This document shows positions 35,691 to 49,300 of a stretch of 64,000 nucleotides of DNA, piece after piece. The DNA is from Datisca glomerata (lineage: Eukaryota > Streptophyta > Magnoliopsida > Cucurbitales > Datiscaceae). The position numbers and the translations under genes are program-made. The notes beneath the pieces were generated by a model. It made no database searches and was not told where the DNA came from. It saw nothing but the letters and a program-made list of their open reading frames with translations. Position 1 is the first letter of the stretch. Each line of letters opens with the position of its first letter. The DNA lies in assembly GCA_003255025.1 (NCBI GenBank), contig QANY01002872.1:1-64000 (forward strand), given 5' to 3'.

Positions 35691-36287
35691 TATTCAATAC
35701 GAACAAAAAAATGCATTAGCAAAACACAATATTCATATCATCAATGTAATATTTGAAAGCAATTTAATTAAAGGAAAGAGAAGTTATCATATACCTTCTG
35801 TTAGGCCCTAAAGTTCAAGACTTCCAATTATAATAAAATATATAAGTATGGAAAAATAGATTGTAAAATATTGATAGGTGAAAGATATATACATAGAATA
35901 TTTTTATATAAATTAACATTTAGTCTAGAATAATGTCTTCACCATCAAGTCTTACATAACTACATTCATCACTATTATCATCATTCATTTCAAGTTTTGA
36001 AGACAACTCTTGAGGCATGAAATTCTCATCATCCTCGTCATTCTCATTGTACATCTCAAAATCATATAAACCTCTAGATGGTGCCCTAAGAACACCATAC
36101 CAATTAGAGGTCTCATGTTCTCTAGAATAAAAAAAATTTGCTTGTCAGGCTAGTATGAAAGGTTTTCTAGCAAATTGGGATTGTCATTGGTGTAGATTGA
36201 GGATGGTGAAACCATTTTCAACCCTAATGTCATTACTTACATTTGCCCATATACATTTCAAGATTTGAATCTAAAAAGTATGATAAT
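35691..36287. other. Spacer between the two CACTA genes
   Basis: About 600 bp of AT-rich sequence. The minus strand at 35930-36110 has acidic coding-like text, such as an EN-rich stretch around NEDDENFMPQEL, that may be the poorly conserved C-terminus of the TNP2 gene. Otherwise nothing is seen. Confidence 0.4.
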
Positions 36288-39200
36288 CTACAAAATTATA
36301 TCGTGGATCACTCCATAATAAGAAACCATATCATAAACTTGTGAAATGTCTATAGCACTTGATCTACACATAGTTGTTGCTTCAATCGTGACACCACTAT
36401 TTTGAGTTGACTTTTTTGCTTCCTTGGTATGAAAGTGTTGTCCGTTAATAACATATCCGATATAAGATATTGCTTGTTTTCTAGGACCAAATGCAAGCCA
36501 TTTTAGTATGCCCGACCCATCACTCGTAGAAGAATTCATCTTAATCTATAAGAGAGCATTAAATTTAATCTGTCAATATCATAAAACTTTCACCAATCAT
36601 TTGTAAAAATTTGTAGAATATAATTAACCCTCTCATTAATCCATGATGAAATTTTTTCCATATGCCTCTTCCATAGCAAGGTATGATTTCTTTCAAGATC
36701 TTTATTTGATCGTTGTAACTCTCTCAAATGTATCCTAACATCAAATGTACACATATTGACAAGTGCTATACCAATGTCGTGTCAATATAAATTAGTTGAA
36801 TATTCTAAGAAGTTTATAATTACTTACTCAAAGAATGGTTTGACCACACTCGTATTGAATAACACATAACGATGCACACTTTCTAACATTTCATCACTCA
36901 TCATAATTGATGTTCCTGCTGAGATTGGACGTCCTTCAAGAATAATGTCGCTAATGAAATCTTGATTGTGACATTCTCCATGACGTACTCCTATTTCTTT
37001 CTCCATAAACTCACTTCAAAAGTCCACGCACTCATCTGCTAGATAACATTCTGCAATACACCCTTCAGGTCGTGCATGATTTCCAACATATCCTTTTAAT
37101 ATCTTCATATACCTAAAACCAAAAATGCACATTTTAAAGTATTTTATACGTTTAGGACAATATTGTAAACTGAAGAACCATGCTTTGATGACCTTTCAAA
37201 AGGATACATCTAACGAAAATGGACGGGACCATATAGATGTGCTTCTCGGCCCAAGTGAATTACTAAGTGAACCATTATGTCAAAGAATGATGGTGGGAAG
37301 AACCTTTCAAAGATGCACAATGTTTCAACTACTTCATCTTCCATGGCTTATATTCTTTCTCTATCAATGAAACGCTGACACATGCTATTGAAAAAAGCAC
37401 ATAATCTAAATATTGCATCTTTGGGACTTTTCGGAAGCAATCCCCTTAAGGCTATAGGTAACAATTGTTGAATGAGAACATGGAAATCATGTGATTTAAG
37501 ACCAAGGACTTTGTAATCTTCCATTGATATGTAGTTTCTAATATTAGAACTGTAACCATCAGTTAATTTTAGATTTAAAAACTCCTAAAAAGGTTTCTTT
37601 CTCCTTTTTAGTTAATGAGTACAGAAGAGGAGGAAGGAAGATTCTAGATCCATCATCTTTTGGATGCAAGCCATGCTTAATATCCATGTGTTGTAGATCC
37701 TTACATGCATTGATTCCATCTTTTGATTTTCCTTTCACATTTAGCAATGTAGCAATGATACTTTCACATATATTTTTCTCAATGTGCATCACGTCCAGAT
37801 TATGACGTAATATTAATACCGGAAAATGTGATGACAACATCTAAAAATTTTCAAAATGAAACTAACAATGGAGAAGTTGAAAGATACTAACCTCCCAATA
37901 TGGTAGATCAAAGAAGATTAATCTTTTCTTCCATATAGTATCCGCTTCTTTGCCTCTTTTCTTCCTTTTCTTCCCACATTTTCCAAAATTGTTGACATAG
38001 TCTTTTAGTTCAAGAGAAACATTGCGACCAGTCATGATTCTAGGAATTTCCTCATGCTCCGCGTTCCCATCAAACCACGCTTTCTTTGTCCTAAATGGAT
38101 GAGATGGAGGTAGAAAGCGTCTGTGACCCATTTATGCACATTCATTACTGTATTTTAACTAGTAGGAATGTGTGTTTTCACCAAAAACTAAACATGCTTT
38201 TTTTCCTTTCGTAGTACATCCAGCAAGATTTTCATATGCTGGAAAATCATTGATGATCCACATCAAAATAGCTCTCAGATCAAAAAAAGATTTACTGAAA
38301 ACATAAAAAGTGTGCACCCCATTATTCCATTTCTTTTAGATAGAAAGGTATTCTGACTCTATTGGATCAAGTCATAACCTACGCCTTCTACTAGTTTCTT
38401 GAAGATCTTCTACTAGAGGTTGTAAATACACATCGTTATCATTCCTTGGTTGTTTCGGGCCAGATATTAACAATGTGAAGAAAATATTTTCTCTTTTCAT
38501 GCACAACCATGGTGGTAAGTTGTAGGTCACAAGCATGACTGGCCAACAACTATATCTATTGCTCAAACTATGAATGGGATTAAAGCCATCTACGGCAAGT
38601 CCTAACTTAAGATTACGCGGATCATATGAAAAAGAAGGTCATTTCTGATTCACCAACTCCCACGCTACAGAATCTACAGGGTAACACATCTTCCCATAAT
38701 TACTCTTATTATTTTTATGCCACCTTAAAGCTTCAGAAAATTTTGCAGACTTAAACATCCTCCTAAACCTCAAAATTATAGGAAAGTTCCATAAAACTTT
38801 AGTAGGTACACCCTTTTTTTATCTTATTTACACGTTTATCAACTTTACACATTGAAGAGCCACATCTTGGACATTTCTCCAAATGTTCTCTCTCTTTTCT
38901 AAACAAACAGCAGTCATTCACACACACATGAATTTTTTTGTACCCTAAATCAAACTCTTTGATTAGATTTCTTACTAAATACATAGATCTTGGAATCACA
39001 TTATCATCCATCAACATATCATGTAAACTTTCTAAAAGTTCAGTAAAGCTTTTATCAGACCAACCACTTTTGGTTTTAACTCTATACAAAACTACAATGG
39101 CTGATAACTTTGTGTATTTGGTACAACCTGGATACAAAATAGTTTCAGTGTCTCGTAACTTATCCATGAAATCCTCATCTCTCCCTTCAAAATCCCTACA

Positions 39201-39329
39201 ATGTTCGTCTTCAAAACCATAAGTTGATTCATACATATTGTGTGTGTATGATTTGTTTACTTCATTCATTTTATCTTCTCTAAGTATTTGATCTCCATGG
39301 TGATACCAAGTTGTATAGGTTAGGTCCAT
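36288..39329 (-). pseudogene. TNP2-type CACTA transposase (Transposase_21 with DUF4218 and DUF4216)
   Basis: On the minus strand the motifs run in family order. The N-terminus is MDLTYTTWYHHGD (39329), then LYPGCTKYTKLSAIVVLY, GWSDKSFTELLESLHDML and KIHVCVNDCCLFRKE with CPRCGSS. Transposase_21 follows with YSCWPVMLVTYNLPPWLCMK (about 38560) and GPKQPRNDNDVYLQPLVEDL, GHRRFLPPSHPFR (38130) and LPYWE. Then come LRHNLDVMHIEKNICESII (37800), the DUF4218 block FFPPSFFDIMVHLVIHL and RWMYPFER (about 37200-37330, reading complement), HRYVLFNTSVVKPF (36860) and the DUF4216 block with FHTKEAKKSTQNSGVTIEA and YYGVIHDIIL. At least five stops or shifts interrupt it. The intact family catalyses excision and insertion of CACTA elements. 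The YMGHRRFLP and HNLDVMHIEKN blocks are clearly kept. Confidence 0.9.
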
Positions 39330-42178
39330 TCCTTTTATGACTAAATGCTAAAAAACCATGTCACTACATTGATGGCACATATTTCAACATTATTTGCAAG
39401 GGCATAAAATTTTCTCTACATAATTTGCATTTCTTTCTGCTATCTTGATAGAATTCCATGCTCTTTCCTGATACTCTTTTGTAGCTCTATCAATTAAAAC
39501 ATCAACTACTAAGATATTTATTTATGATTATATTTTACACGCATCTTAAATAAAATAACCAATCTTTTTACTTTTTGAGAAACACCCAATCTTTATCCAC
39601 TCCGAAGCTATGGACTATTGATAAGTTAACTACTGAAATGTAGAGATAATTATCCTTTTGTATTTTTCTTTCAACTTATAAAAAAAATACATGATCACAT
39701 ACGACTAAAGGATATGTACAACTATTGGCTAAATGAGCATTAAAGAAATAATTAATTAGCATTTCTAATGATTAATAAACCTAACATACAAGAACAAACC
39801 ATAAAGTAAAGTCAATATACTCAACACTCCTCTATGAGCTTTTGCACCNCCCCCCCCCCCCCCGCCCCCCAAAAAAAAATCTAATCTGACTTTTGCTCCC
39901 TCAGTCCAATCTGATAACAATCAATTATAGACTACACAAGCTAATTTTGTTGGAGAGAGATTATGGGTGTCTAAGTTCCAAATTCATCTACAATAGAAAC
40001 AACATATAACTATTAATATTATAATTCCACTCTGTATCTTTTGGGGAAAGCAACCAAAATAGATTATGTACTACAATATCATATGCAACAAGTCTAGAAG
40101 AACAATGTTTTCAATTGAATAAATTTAGGATGCATCAATTAAATGAACATTAATTTATAATGCATAGGGATAACATAGTCCAACCAAGAATTGCAAGACT
40201 TTTATCTATAGCTAATATCAAAAGGTTAGAATATAAGAACTGTGTCTATATTTTATTTTTCCCTTCTTTATAGTTTTAAAACTTCCAAAAGAAGAAGGGG
40301 CACCTGTGCAAGCAGTGGCTGGAGTAGTGTCTTTGGTAATCAATCTGCCGTTACACAATAAAACAGATTAATTAATAACATTTCAGCTGAGTAACAGTGG
40401 GTTTTCAACAAAGCATCCATAATTTGAAATTAAAACAATAACAAACACAACGCGCAAGAACAACAATAATATGAAAGGTCTTAACCCTCTTATATACCTT
40501 TTGAGCAACCAAGGAATGACGATCAACATACCAAATCACCAATTAATAATGAAATAAGTAGTTTCTTTCAGCCATTTATTAAGTCTCAAATTCTCAATAA
40601 AAATGGTAATTTTCTATTCAGATCATCATGTTTGATGTAATGAAAAGCAACAATTTGAAAAAAAAAAGAGGCAGAAGCAACAATTTGTAATTCCTTTTTT
40701 AGTCAGAAGTAGAGCCAGAGAGCGAAACAATTTGAAAAAAGAGGCTATTTTTTAGTAGTTTTCAATTAGGTGGGCTTCGAGAGTTTATATTCCCCCCACA
40801 AAACGTAGTGCATTAAGTGGGAAGAAGCGCTGGCTTTGATCGCGTTTTCTAACAAAACGTCGTGCTTCAACTCATTTGAAGCTTTAAATTGTTGTAGTGT
40901 TGTGTCGTTGGCTGTAGGAGTACCATATCACTTGCTTGAGAAATATCTCTTTAGGTTTAGCAATTTAGATGGAGAATGTATCCATAATACAAGCTTCAAG
41001 CGGTTAATTAAAGAATGATTAAGCTAGCTAACCTCTCAATGTATTATTAATATATGTACATCCATGTAAAAGAAACAATAACTTTAATTTCGAATCTGAG
41101 CAGTCACAATGACATCACTTAACATTTATAGACTATTAAAGAGCTAATAATAATAAAAGTCCCAGTCTCGCAAGGGATATAGAACCATATAGAATTTTAA
41201 ACTAACAAAAACATTATTTGATACTTGCCACCACAGATGTATAAAAACCAAGATAAAAAATCTCAAGGTTTGAACACTCTTAAGTAAAGATCTAAAACAT
41301 AAAAGGTAACAACATGAGATTAATTGGTAGAAAATGTCAGTATTATTAGTACTTTGCAGTGGTAATCAACTGTTGAATCACAATAATTAAAATGTGATAG
41401 TTAAATAATAAAAACACCTTCAAGCCAAATCCAATTTTACAAGAGTGCAATATGTATGGAACTTTTTAATACTAATAATACTCAATTAACTAATATCAGC
41501 TCAAAACATAATCTCTAAGAATTCTAAGTGCCTCACCAATAATTCAATGTACATCCGTACCCTACAAGTTAACTGATTTCAAATCTCAAAGGGTAAATCA
41601 TTTTAGACATATGATGCGGCAACTGAAATACAACTCATACTCTTCAATTTTTGGTGGCTCAAGCAAGTATAATAAATTTTCCTCACAACCCTACTAGGCT
41701 TAATCAATAATAAATTGTACATTCGATATATTAGATCCTAATTACTTCAAAATGAATGCGAGCATTCCCATTTCCATTTAATATATTCTCGCAAGTCTTA
41801 ACAAATTCCGCAATAAAAAAATGCAACGTAGAATGTGCAACTTCTACTGCTATAACTAAAACCTTCCAAAATTATTGGCTATACACGGACACTAATAAAG
41901 AGAATGAGCATTATAATGACCCTCAGAAAATGACGAGAAGTGCAAAATGATATGAGACTTCATAGAAGAAACGAACTGAAGAAAATGAAGAAGAACTCAA
42001 AATGAGCTGGCGCAAAATTAGAGAGTGAAAATAAGTACCCGTGGAACAGATCAGAGATAAATTCTTGGTTCCCAATCAAAGATCTAGTTCATTTTCCCAT
42101 CATTGAGAGTCCTTCGATCAATCTAAACCCAAAAATCCCTTTTGTTCCCTTTCTCTTTTTCTTTTTCATTTTATAACG
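39330..42178. other. CACTA 5' region upstream of TNP2
   Basis: Long non-coding stretch between the TNP2 start and the right terminus, probably the promoter, leader and introns. A run of about 20 C with one ambiguous base lies at 39849-39870. Short frames at 40836 and 41756 have no family signature. Confidence 0.5.
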
Positions 42179-42430
42179 ATCTCAACAAAACCAAATTAAA
42201 TCAAAAAGCCCATCACAGGAAATTTAAAGCATCGTAGAGAATTAGGGATTTACCCTAAATGAAGAGAAGATGGGGAATCAAAGTTTGAGATGAAGTTACG
42301 GGATAAAAAATCTCAACAAAAACAAATTAAATTGAAAAGCCCATCATAGAAAATTTAAAGCATAGCAAAGAATTAGGGATTTACCCAAAATGAAGAGAAA
42401 TTGGAGAATCGAATTGAGAGGAAGCTATGG
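42179..42430 (+). repeat. Tandem duplication of 131 bp inside the CACTA element
   Basis: ATCTCAACAAAACCAAATTA at 42179 and ATCTCAACAAAAACAAATTA at 42310 begin two copies. Both continue through AAAAGCCCATCA, TTTAAAGCAT and AGAATTAGGGATTTACCC to AATGAAGAGAA. The copies are about 90 per cent alike by eye. Confidence 0.75.
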
Positions 42431-42849
42431 GAGAGAGATCTCAAATAGAGAGCTGTGAGAAATCTGTGACAGACATGCAAGAATGATTTGAGAGAGAGCT
42501 TCACCTAGCGAGGAAAAGTTATGTGAGCTTCATCATTGAGAGAGTTGTCTGTGAACTTCGTAAGGAGTTTGTGAGGGTTAAAGAGAAGCGTTGTGTGGGA
42601 GATAAACCAGAAAGAGCTTCTCGAGAAAAGGATGAAAGAGTGAGCTGATTCATGAGCCCTAAGATGCCTATTCAACATTGAAGAGAGGTTGAAAGAGAGA
42701 GAGAGAGTTGTGAGAGAGTAATTTTAGGCGGGGTTGTAAATTTTTGTCCCCGCGCTAGCTTCCTCGAAAATTGACAACCTCCCTTAGCATTTTGATAAAA
42801 AAAATCTGGTCGTACTATGCTATTAAAGCACACATGTGTTGTAGTGACC

Positions 42850-43139
42850 TATACATAAAATTTCCAGTATTATAAAAAAAATTACAGTTATGAAAAAAAC
42901 TGGCCATTTTTACAAATTCAACTTTTTCGGCCATTCTCTTACTTATTCTTAAAAAATGACCTATTTCTCTAAATGAGCCTAAAAATATTGAACATATAGG
43001 AGGTTGATACACGTTGATTAAAAGTAAGGAAACGTTTGCAGAATAGACGAGCTTTGGGGGGCTGTCTTAAGAAATAACAGTTTTTAATAGTTTTAGGTAA
43101 CTATCAGGTTTCCTAATCTGTCGATAAGTTTAGACTAAG
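42850..43139. other. Flank of the CACTA element
   Basis: Contains AAAATGACCTATTTCTCTAA near 42953, resembling the Mutator-like flank at 2121. The CACTA element probably inserted in or near an older element. No gene is seen. Confidence 0.4.
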
Positions 43140-43735
43140 ATGACCATAAACTATGTATGGTGTGTTTGATGATTTTTTGGGCATATCAGAGGTATATAGA
43201 TAATATACCGATTTGAAAGATGTTAGAATTAAAGATATAATTTATTCTCAAAATTTTAAATACCTAATCTATATGTGGTGAAATAGATAATTTTTTGGGT
43301 GTATAAGAGTTATATACATTATATTTAGATTTGAAAGATGCTAGAATTAATAATGTAATTAATTCTCAAATTTTGAATTTTGAAATATCTAATCTATATA
43401 TGGTGTGTTTGATGATTTTTTGGGTATGTCAGACTTATATAGATGATATACTAATTTGAAAGATGTTAAAATTAAGGAAGTAATTAATGCTCAAAATTTA
43501 AAATTTGAAATACCTAATATATATATATATATATATATAGTGTGTGTGTGTGTTTGATGATTCTTATCAGGGGTATATAGATGATATACCAATTTGAAAT
43601 ATGGTAGAATTAATGATGTAATTAATTTTTAAAATTTGAAATTCGAAATACATAATCAATATATGGTGTGCTTGATGATTGTTTTGTTATATCAGAGGTA
43701 TATAGAGATATACTGATTTGAATTAGAAAAAATTA
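43140..43735 (+). repeat. Short satellite, five units of 118-145 bp
   Basis: Units anchored by GATGATTTTTTGGG start at 43168, 43286, 43411, 43556 and 43674. Each contains AGGTATATAGATGATATACC, then TTTGAAAGATGTTAGAATTA, TTAATTCTCAAAATTT and CCTAATCTATATATGGTG. The fourth spacing is longer because of a (TA)n(GT)n run at 43518-43552. Confidence 0.85.
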
Positions 43736-44055
43736 AGTAACAGATTTTTTAATTAATTACAAAGACCCGCAAAATCAGATTGTGGAATCTATATATTCAA
43801 GGTTAAAAGTGTCAAACTATAATTTCGTCAATAGGTGGTTGATGACGTGATGATAAAAATTGTCTATTTACCTAACGTTTGAAAAAAAGTTGTTATTTCT
43901 GAATTTTACTTTCAAAACTTGTTTATTTGGTACAATTACTTTTAAAGTATGGGTAATGTGGACAATGCCAATCTCCAAGAAACAGAGGGTAGCCTGCACA
44001 TTATGATGACCTAGAGATATGGACTAGCACGGTCAATCAATGATACTAAACTAAG
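43736..44055. other. Spacer before the gypsy 3' LTR
   Basis: No gene recognised. CTAAG at 44051-44055 is the candidate target duplication next to the LTR, but its partner was not found. Confidence 0.4.
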
Positions 44056-44841
44056 TGTAAAAGATTTTTTCCGCTAATCAGGGATCAAAGGGAAAAGTGT
44101 TGATAATGGTTGACTTATATGCGTATTAATGTGAGAGAGAGAGTGTGTGTGTAAATGCTTTGAGATGTATTGAATGTCTTTATTTCATTTAACACACTGA
44201 CCATATATAGGTTCTTAATTTACATGAGTTGATTAGAATAATAATAAAATGGAGGTGAATTGTTATCCTCCTCCTATGGTCTCGGAGGCACTAATTATGC
44301 CTAGAGATCACACCCATTCGTGGGGATCTTACTGTCAGGTATGACCCTCTTTCCCTTCCTTACTTCTCATTTCCATCTATCTCATTCAGTTATCAATCAG
44401 CCACAAACACTTGGTGATTTCTTATGGTTCGAGCCAATCAGTCGAAGCCACTTGGTGGCCTGCCATCCTGTCTCGTCCAAGTCATTTAGCTACCTAATCA
44501 ATCATGCAACTTCACTGTCATTCCGGATCCCTTTCATCCGTTCTCGTTCTTCTTGTGATCCTTATCTTCCCGTTCTTGCATAGTTCAGCGAGTGTCTTGC
44601 CCGTTCAGGGTAGTTCTCTAAGTCTCAGGTTCCTTTTCCCGTTCTAGAGGCGTGGGTCCTTCCTCAGTCTTTTCCCGTTGGCCAGTCATCTGTTTAGGGT
44701 AGTTCTCTGGTCGTTCTTCATTTGTTTATGGGCATCTCGCGACATCAGTCTTCTCTACCGTTTCTGCTTTTCTCGCACTTTCCGCAAACACTTTGGTTGT
44801 CCCTTTGCCCACGTGGCAGTGGGTATTTTTTTACCTGTTCA
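44056..44841 (-). repeat. 3' LTR of the gypsy element
   Basis: On the minus strand it begins TGAACAGGTAAAAAAATACC and ends GCGGAAAAAATCTTTTACA, matching the LTR start and end of the element at 26-31 kb. The middle (about 44340-44580) also aligns with that LTR reverse complemented. U5 differs strongly. CTATATATGG (minus strand, 44201-44210) is a candidate TATA element. Confidence 0.8.
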
Positions 44842-44852
44842 TTTGTCCCCCA
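44842..44852 (-). promoter_or_regulatory. Polypurine tract
   Basis: TGGGGGACAAA on the minus strand lies directly before the LTR start TGAACAGG, where plus-strand DNA synthesis is primed in LTR elements. Confidence 0.65.
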
Positions 44853-45436
44853 GATTTTGGAAGTAGTTATCCTTTATTCATTTCCACATTTTCATTACTT
44901 CTTTTATCCTATAAAACATTAATTGTTGTGCAAAAAAATTTATAATTTTTAAATAATAAAATGACATACCATCATTGCCTCGTTTCTACAGTTATTGGCA
45001 TGCTCCTCGAAAATTTCATTATGTCTTTGCTTTGTGTCATCTTATTTTCCTATGGTAAGATCTTGTCGCTACACGCGTGCGTGTAGGACTCTTATTTCAT
45101 TCCTCATGCGCATCGTTTTATCCACCCATTCTCATGTAGTACGTATTTTCGGGCCATTAGTTTCTTTTCACCGTGCCACTCGCCCGTTGTAATCGACAGT
45201 TGGTATTTGGCAGCTTTTTTCTACGCACCTGCTACCTTTATGTCTTTTTATAATTAACTGTGAACCATTTTTTTCAACTCCGTTAGTGCCATTGAACATA
45301 TCCTTCGTGTTCGCAACCTATTTGAGTTTTTGTCTTATTCAATCTTTCTCTTACGCATACTTCCATTTTCTACAAGTCCCTCGTCTTCTCCATTTCTCTT
45401 CTTTTTTCTTATCTACATCTATTTTTCTTTCTTAGG

Positions 45437-46330
45437 TGGTGATGGAAGAATAACCATTTAAGGTTACGGTTCCTCTAGTTAGAAATATGAATGAATTTAA
45501 TCACTTTCTAGCCCTTCATCGGGACGTCTGCCAGCTAGACGTAGTCTGTGGCTTCGAGGAAGGAATCCTGAAGTCTTTCCCATGTACCCCCATACCAGAT
45601 TTCTCTAGCCCCATGTACACAGCCTTATGGTTAAAACTTCCATTCTCTCGTCTCTTTCAAGAGTTCTTTAGTACCTTCAACCTTGCCCATTCCCAATACA
45701 CCCTAGCACTTATAGGGTTCTCTTAGGGATTGAAGCCCTCAATAGGAGGCACAATTTGAATGTAGGTGTAGTTGAGGTTCGTGCTGTGTACATAGTGAAA
45801 AAGTGTGGAACGTCCCATTATTTGACTCCCCTATGCTTCTGTTTTACTTTGTCATTTGTTGTTGTTTTTTGAATACTAACATGTTTATCTTTTGCTTTGT
45901 GCATGTAAGATTTTGAACAAGAGGTTCTTCATTCCAAAACGCATAGTCGCGTGACTCTATGCCTCTTACAGTTGCCAAGAACGCGATTGGAAGGATTTAC
46001 TTGATCCGAGGAGGGAGACTGAAGTTGATGTTTCCCCGGTTCCTGAAGAGAAGACCACGGTTCCCTCGTCAACAGTTTAGGACATCCCCATGGCCATTCC
46101 CGTTGCCCTTCACTCTTTCCATCGTGTCGAACCGTCTAATTCCTCTGACACCTCAGAATCTTAATAGGAGGAAAAGGACGAGGAGGAGAGAGAGCAGGAA
46201 GCAAGGCGAGAAGAGGCTGAGGAGGAAGCCTTCTTTCGCTTTACCCGGGAAGAGCTCGAAATGTCGAAGCACCTACGAAGCAACTTGTGAGGGACGCCTG
46301 ATGAGAACAAATGCTAGAAAATGTGGTAGA
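45437..46330 (+). pseudogene. Antisense ORF of the gypsy element, N-terminal part
   Basis: The frame at 45487-45726 has LDVVCGFEEGILKSFP, then MYTALWLKLPFSRLFQEFF and STFNLAHSQYTLALIGF, ending at a stop before GLKPSIGG. This resembles the plant family annotated as putative gypsy-type transposon (Transposase_28), whose members read GLRFPLxPFxxxxLxxxxxAPSQLxPNxW. A second segment at 46120-46290, with one double stop, is acidic (EEKDEEEREQEARREEAEEE). The strand is opposite to pol. Its function in Retand-like elements is not established. The frame is interrupted at about 46330 by a copia-type LTR and resumes at about 49690. Confidence 0.65.
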
Positions 46331-49300
46331 CATATTAGTGAATGTAATTTATATAATAAGATTATATATGTCTGGATAGATGTGAATTAATATCTTTATT
46401 GCCGTTTATCATAAAGATTTAGTATACATCAATTCAATGATCATATGTAGATCAGTCTGAACCTTGAGTAATCATGAACTCCTATGCATGTCTACTAGAT
46501 CTTTGGATTCACTCGTTAAGATCTGTTTGCTAATTAGGCTAGTGACTTTTATTTTGTAGATTCAGTGATGCAGATGGCTATGGACATGATCTTACAAGAT
46601 TTAGAATCTAAGTTTTCCTAACGGATCGTATATTAGTTCTCTTAAATGTTAATCTTGAACTAAATAGTTATTGAGCTTAAATTTATAATAATATATAAAT
46701 TAGTCATTCACTAGTGGATTAATGGTACTTAAGAATCAAGAGCTAATTAGAAGGGTAAAATGGTAATTTTGTTAAGTTCTAATTTACAAACCAATAATAG
46801 GAGGACATAACTACATGAAATGATTATGTTAGTGGACTACATGATAATACTCTGTAAATACATTCTATAATCTCTAAGAGTACAATTTCATATTTATAGT
46901 GGAGTAATAATAGAATTAATAAACAAAATTATTTAATTAAAGAGTTTAATTAATAATCTGATTTATTGGAGGTTAGGATTATAGGTCCATGGTTCCCAAG
47001 TCACCTCTATACTACACTATCTAGGGTGTGAATATTTCAGGATATGAGAAAAGGACTGACTTCCAAAAGAAATTTTTATTCTGGGGTAAGTACATAATTA
47101 TGAGATAATTATGTGTGATTAATTAATTGAATTATTTATATATTTAAATATAATTTTTGAAAATTATATATATGTAAATAATTATCAATTTTTTTAATTA
47201 TCGATAAGTGAGACAGAATATCTAATTTGTGAAATTAGATAATTAAATTATTATTAGATAATAATTTAAATCAACTAAATCTGTTATTTGTGAAATAACA
47301 GATGAGTTAGTTGATAGGAATAATCAGATACAATAATTGAATTAAGTGATTTCTAGATAATTATCTGATTAAAATAAATATTTAGTTCACAGTAATCGTC
47401 ACGTGTCAATAACTGATAGAGTATAAAAAGTTTACATGGACTATTGTGGTGTCACATGGCACTGCAGTTGTGCACAAGTGCAGTGGGCACCACTTCAATT
47501 GATAATTTTTTATAATTAAATATTACTTTAGTTTATCATTAAAAATCTGATACGCCATTATCTAGAATATATACAGATATTATTCTAATGGCCTAAGTTA
47601 TATAATAAGATTATATATGACAAGAGTGATGTGAATTAATATCTTTATTAGCGTGTCGTTTATCATAAAGATTTAACATACATCAATTCGATGATCATAT
47701 GTAGATCAGTCTGAATCCAGAGTAGTCATGAACTCCTATACATATCTACTAGATATTTTGATTCACTCGTTAAGGTCTGTTTGTTAATTCGACTAATTAC
47801 TTTTGTTTTGAAGATTCAATATTGCGGATGGTTGGGGACATGATCTTACAAGATTTAGAATCTAAGTTTTTCTAGCGGATCATATATTGGTTTTCTTAAG
47901 TGTTAATTCTGGAACTGAATGGTTATTGAGCTCAAATTTATAATAAGATTATAAATTAGTCATTCACTATTGGATTAATGATACTTAAGGATCATGAGGT
48001 AATTAGAAGGGTAAAATAGAAATTTTGACCAGTTTTAATTTATGAACCAATAATTGAATAACAGAATTACATGAAATGATAATGTCAGTAGATTACATGA
48101 GAATGCTCTGTAAATACAATCTATAATCTCTAAGAGTGCAATTCTATATTTATAGTGGAGTAATAATGAACTTAATAAATAAGATTATTTAATTAAAGAG
48201 TTTAATTAATAATCTATTTTATTGAAGCTTCGGATTATAGGTCTATGGTCCTCAAGTCACCTCTATATTATGTTGTCTAGAGTGTGAGTAATTCAGGACA
48301 TGAGAAAAGGACTGACTTGCAAAAGAAATTTTTATTCTAGGGTAAGTACATAATTATGTGATTAATTAATTAAGAATTAATTAATTAAATTATTTATATA
48401 TTTAAGTATAATTTTAAAAAATTATATATATAAATAATTATCAAGTTTTTTAATTATCGATAAGTGAGACAGAATATTTAATTTATGAAATTAGACAATT
48501 AAATTATTATTAGATAATAATTTAAATCAACTAAATTTGATATTTGTTAAATAACAGATAAGTTAGTTGATAAGGATAATCAGATATGTTAATTTTGAAT
48601 GAACTAATATCTAGATAATTATCTGAATAAAATAAATATTTAATTCGCAGTAATTGTCACGTCTCAATCACTTATATGCTATCAGAAATAGACATGGACT
48701 ACTGTTGTGTTATGTAACACTACAGTAGTGAGCGTGCAACACTGTAGTGCCACATGGCACTACAGTGGTGTGTGTGCCACTGTGCTGTCTCACAGCATAT
48801 TGCAGTGCATCCCACTGCAATTGATAATTTTATAATTAAATATTATTTCAGTTTATCCCTAAAAATTTGATACGCCATTATCTAGAATATATACATATAT
48901 TATTCTAATAGCCTAAGTTGTTGAAATAAGAGGAGAGAATCAGTTGATTAGATCATCAATTCGTTAATCTGGAGTTGAATTGAGAACACGATTGGTGTCA
49001 GAGAGATTTTTTTTATGATTAAACGTTAATCAAATCTCTAAAAGAATAATCATCATGTTATTTTAGAGAATCATCTCACTAAAGTTCTTCTCAGTAAATC
49101 TCTAGATCTTATGTGTTGAGAACATCTAGATACAGAAAAAGTGTCTTGTAATATTTTATGTGCCCACACACGTCCTTTTATGATGAGAATTGACTTGAAA
49201 GATCTTGGTGTGGATCTCAGAGTCTACTGATCGTTGGAACAATTTTGTTGGAATGGATGACCGATCTTTTTTTGTAAGGACACACTATATAGACTACAAG

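Larger units (their letters stand above)
32092..42846. mobile_element. CACTA (En/Spm) DNA transposon, nearly complete
   Basis: The left end reads CGCTACAACAAAAAAGGC and the right end, reverse complemented, CACTACAACACATGTGTG. The outer ten bases agree except for one change (CA to CG) at the left. ACC at 32089-32091 and 42847-42849 gives the 3-bp target duplication typical of the superfamily. The 10.75-kb interior holds subterminal repeats, a TNP2-type transposase pseudogene and a second Ptta/En/Spm-type gene, both on the minus strand. TNP2 (TNPD) performs cutting and TNPA-like proteins bind the ends in the well-studied En/Spm system. Frames are broken, so this copy probably cannot transpose by itself. 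Confidence 0.88.

Noticed and set aside
34265..39870. C-runs with ambiguous bases at 34281 and 39849
   Set aside because: Treated as assembly uncertainty in homopolymers rather than a biological signal.
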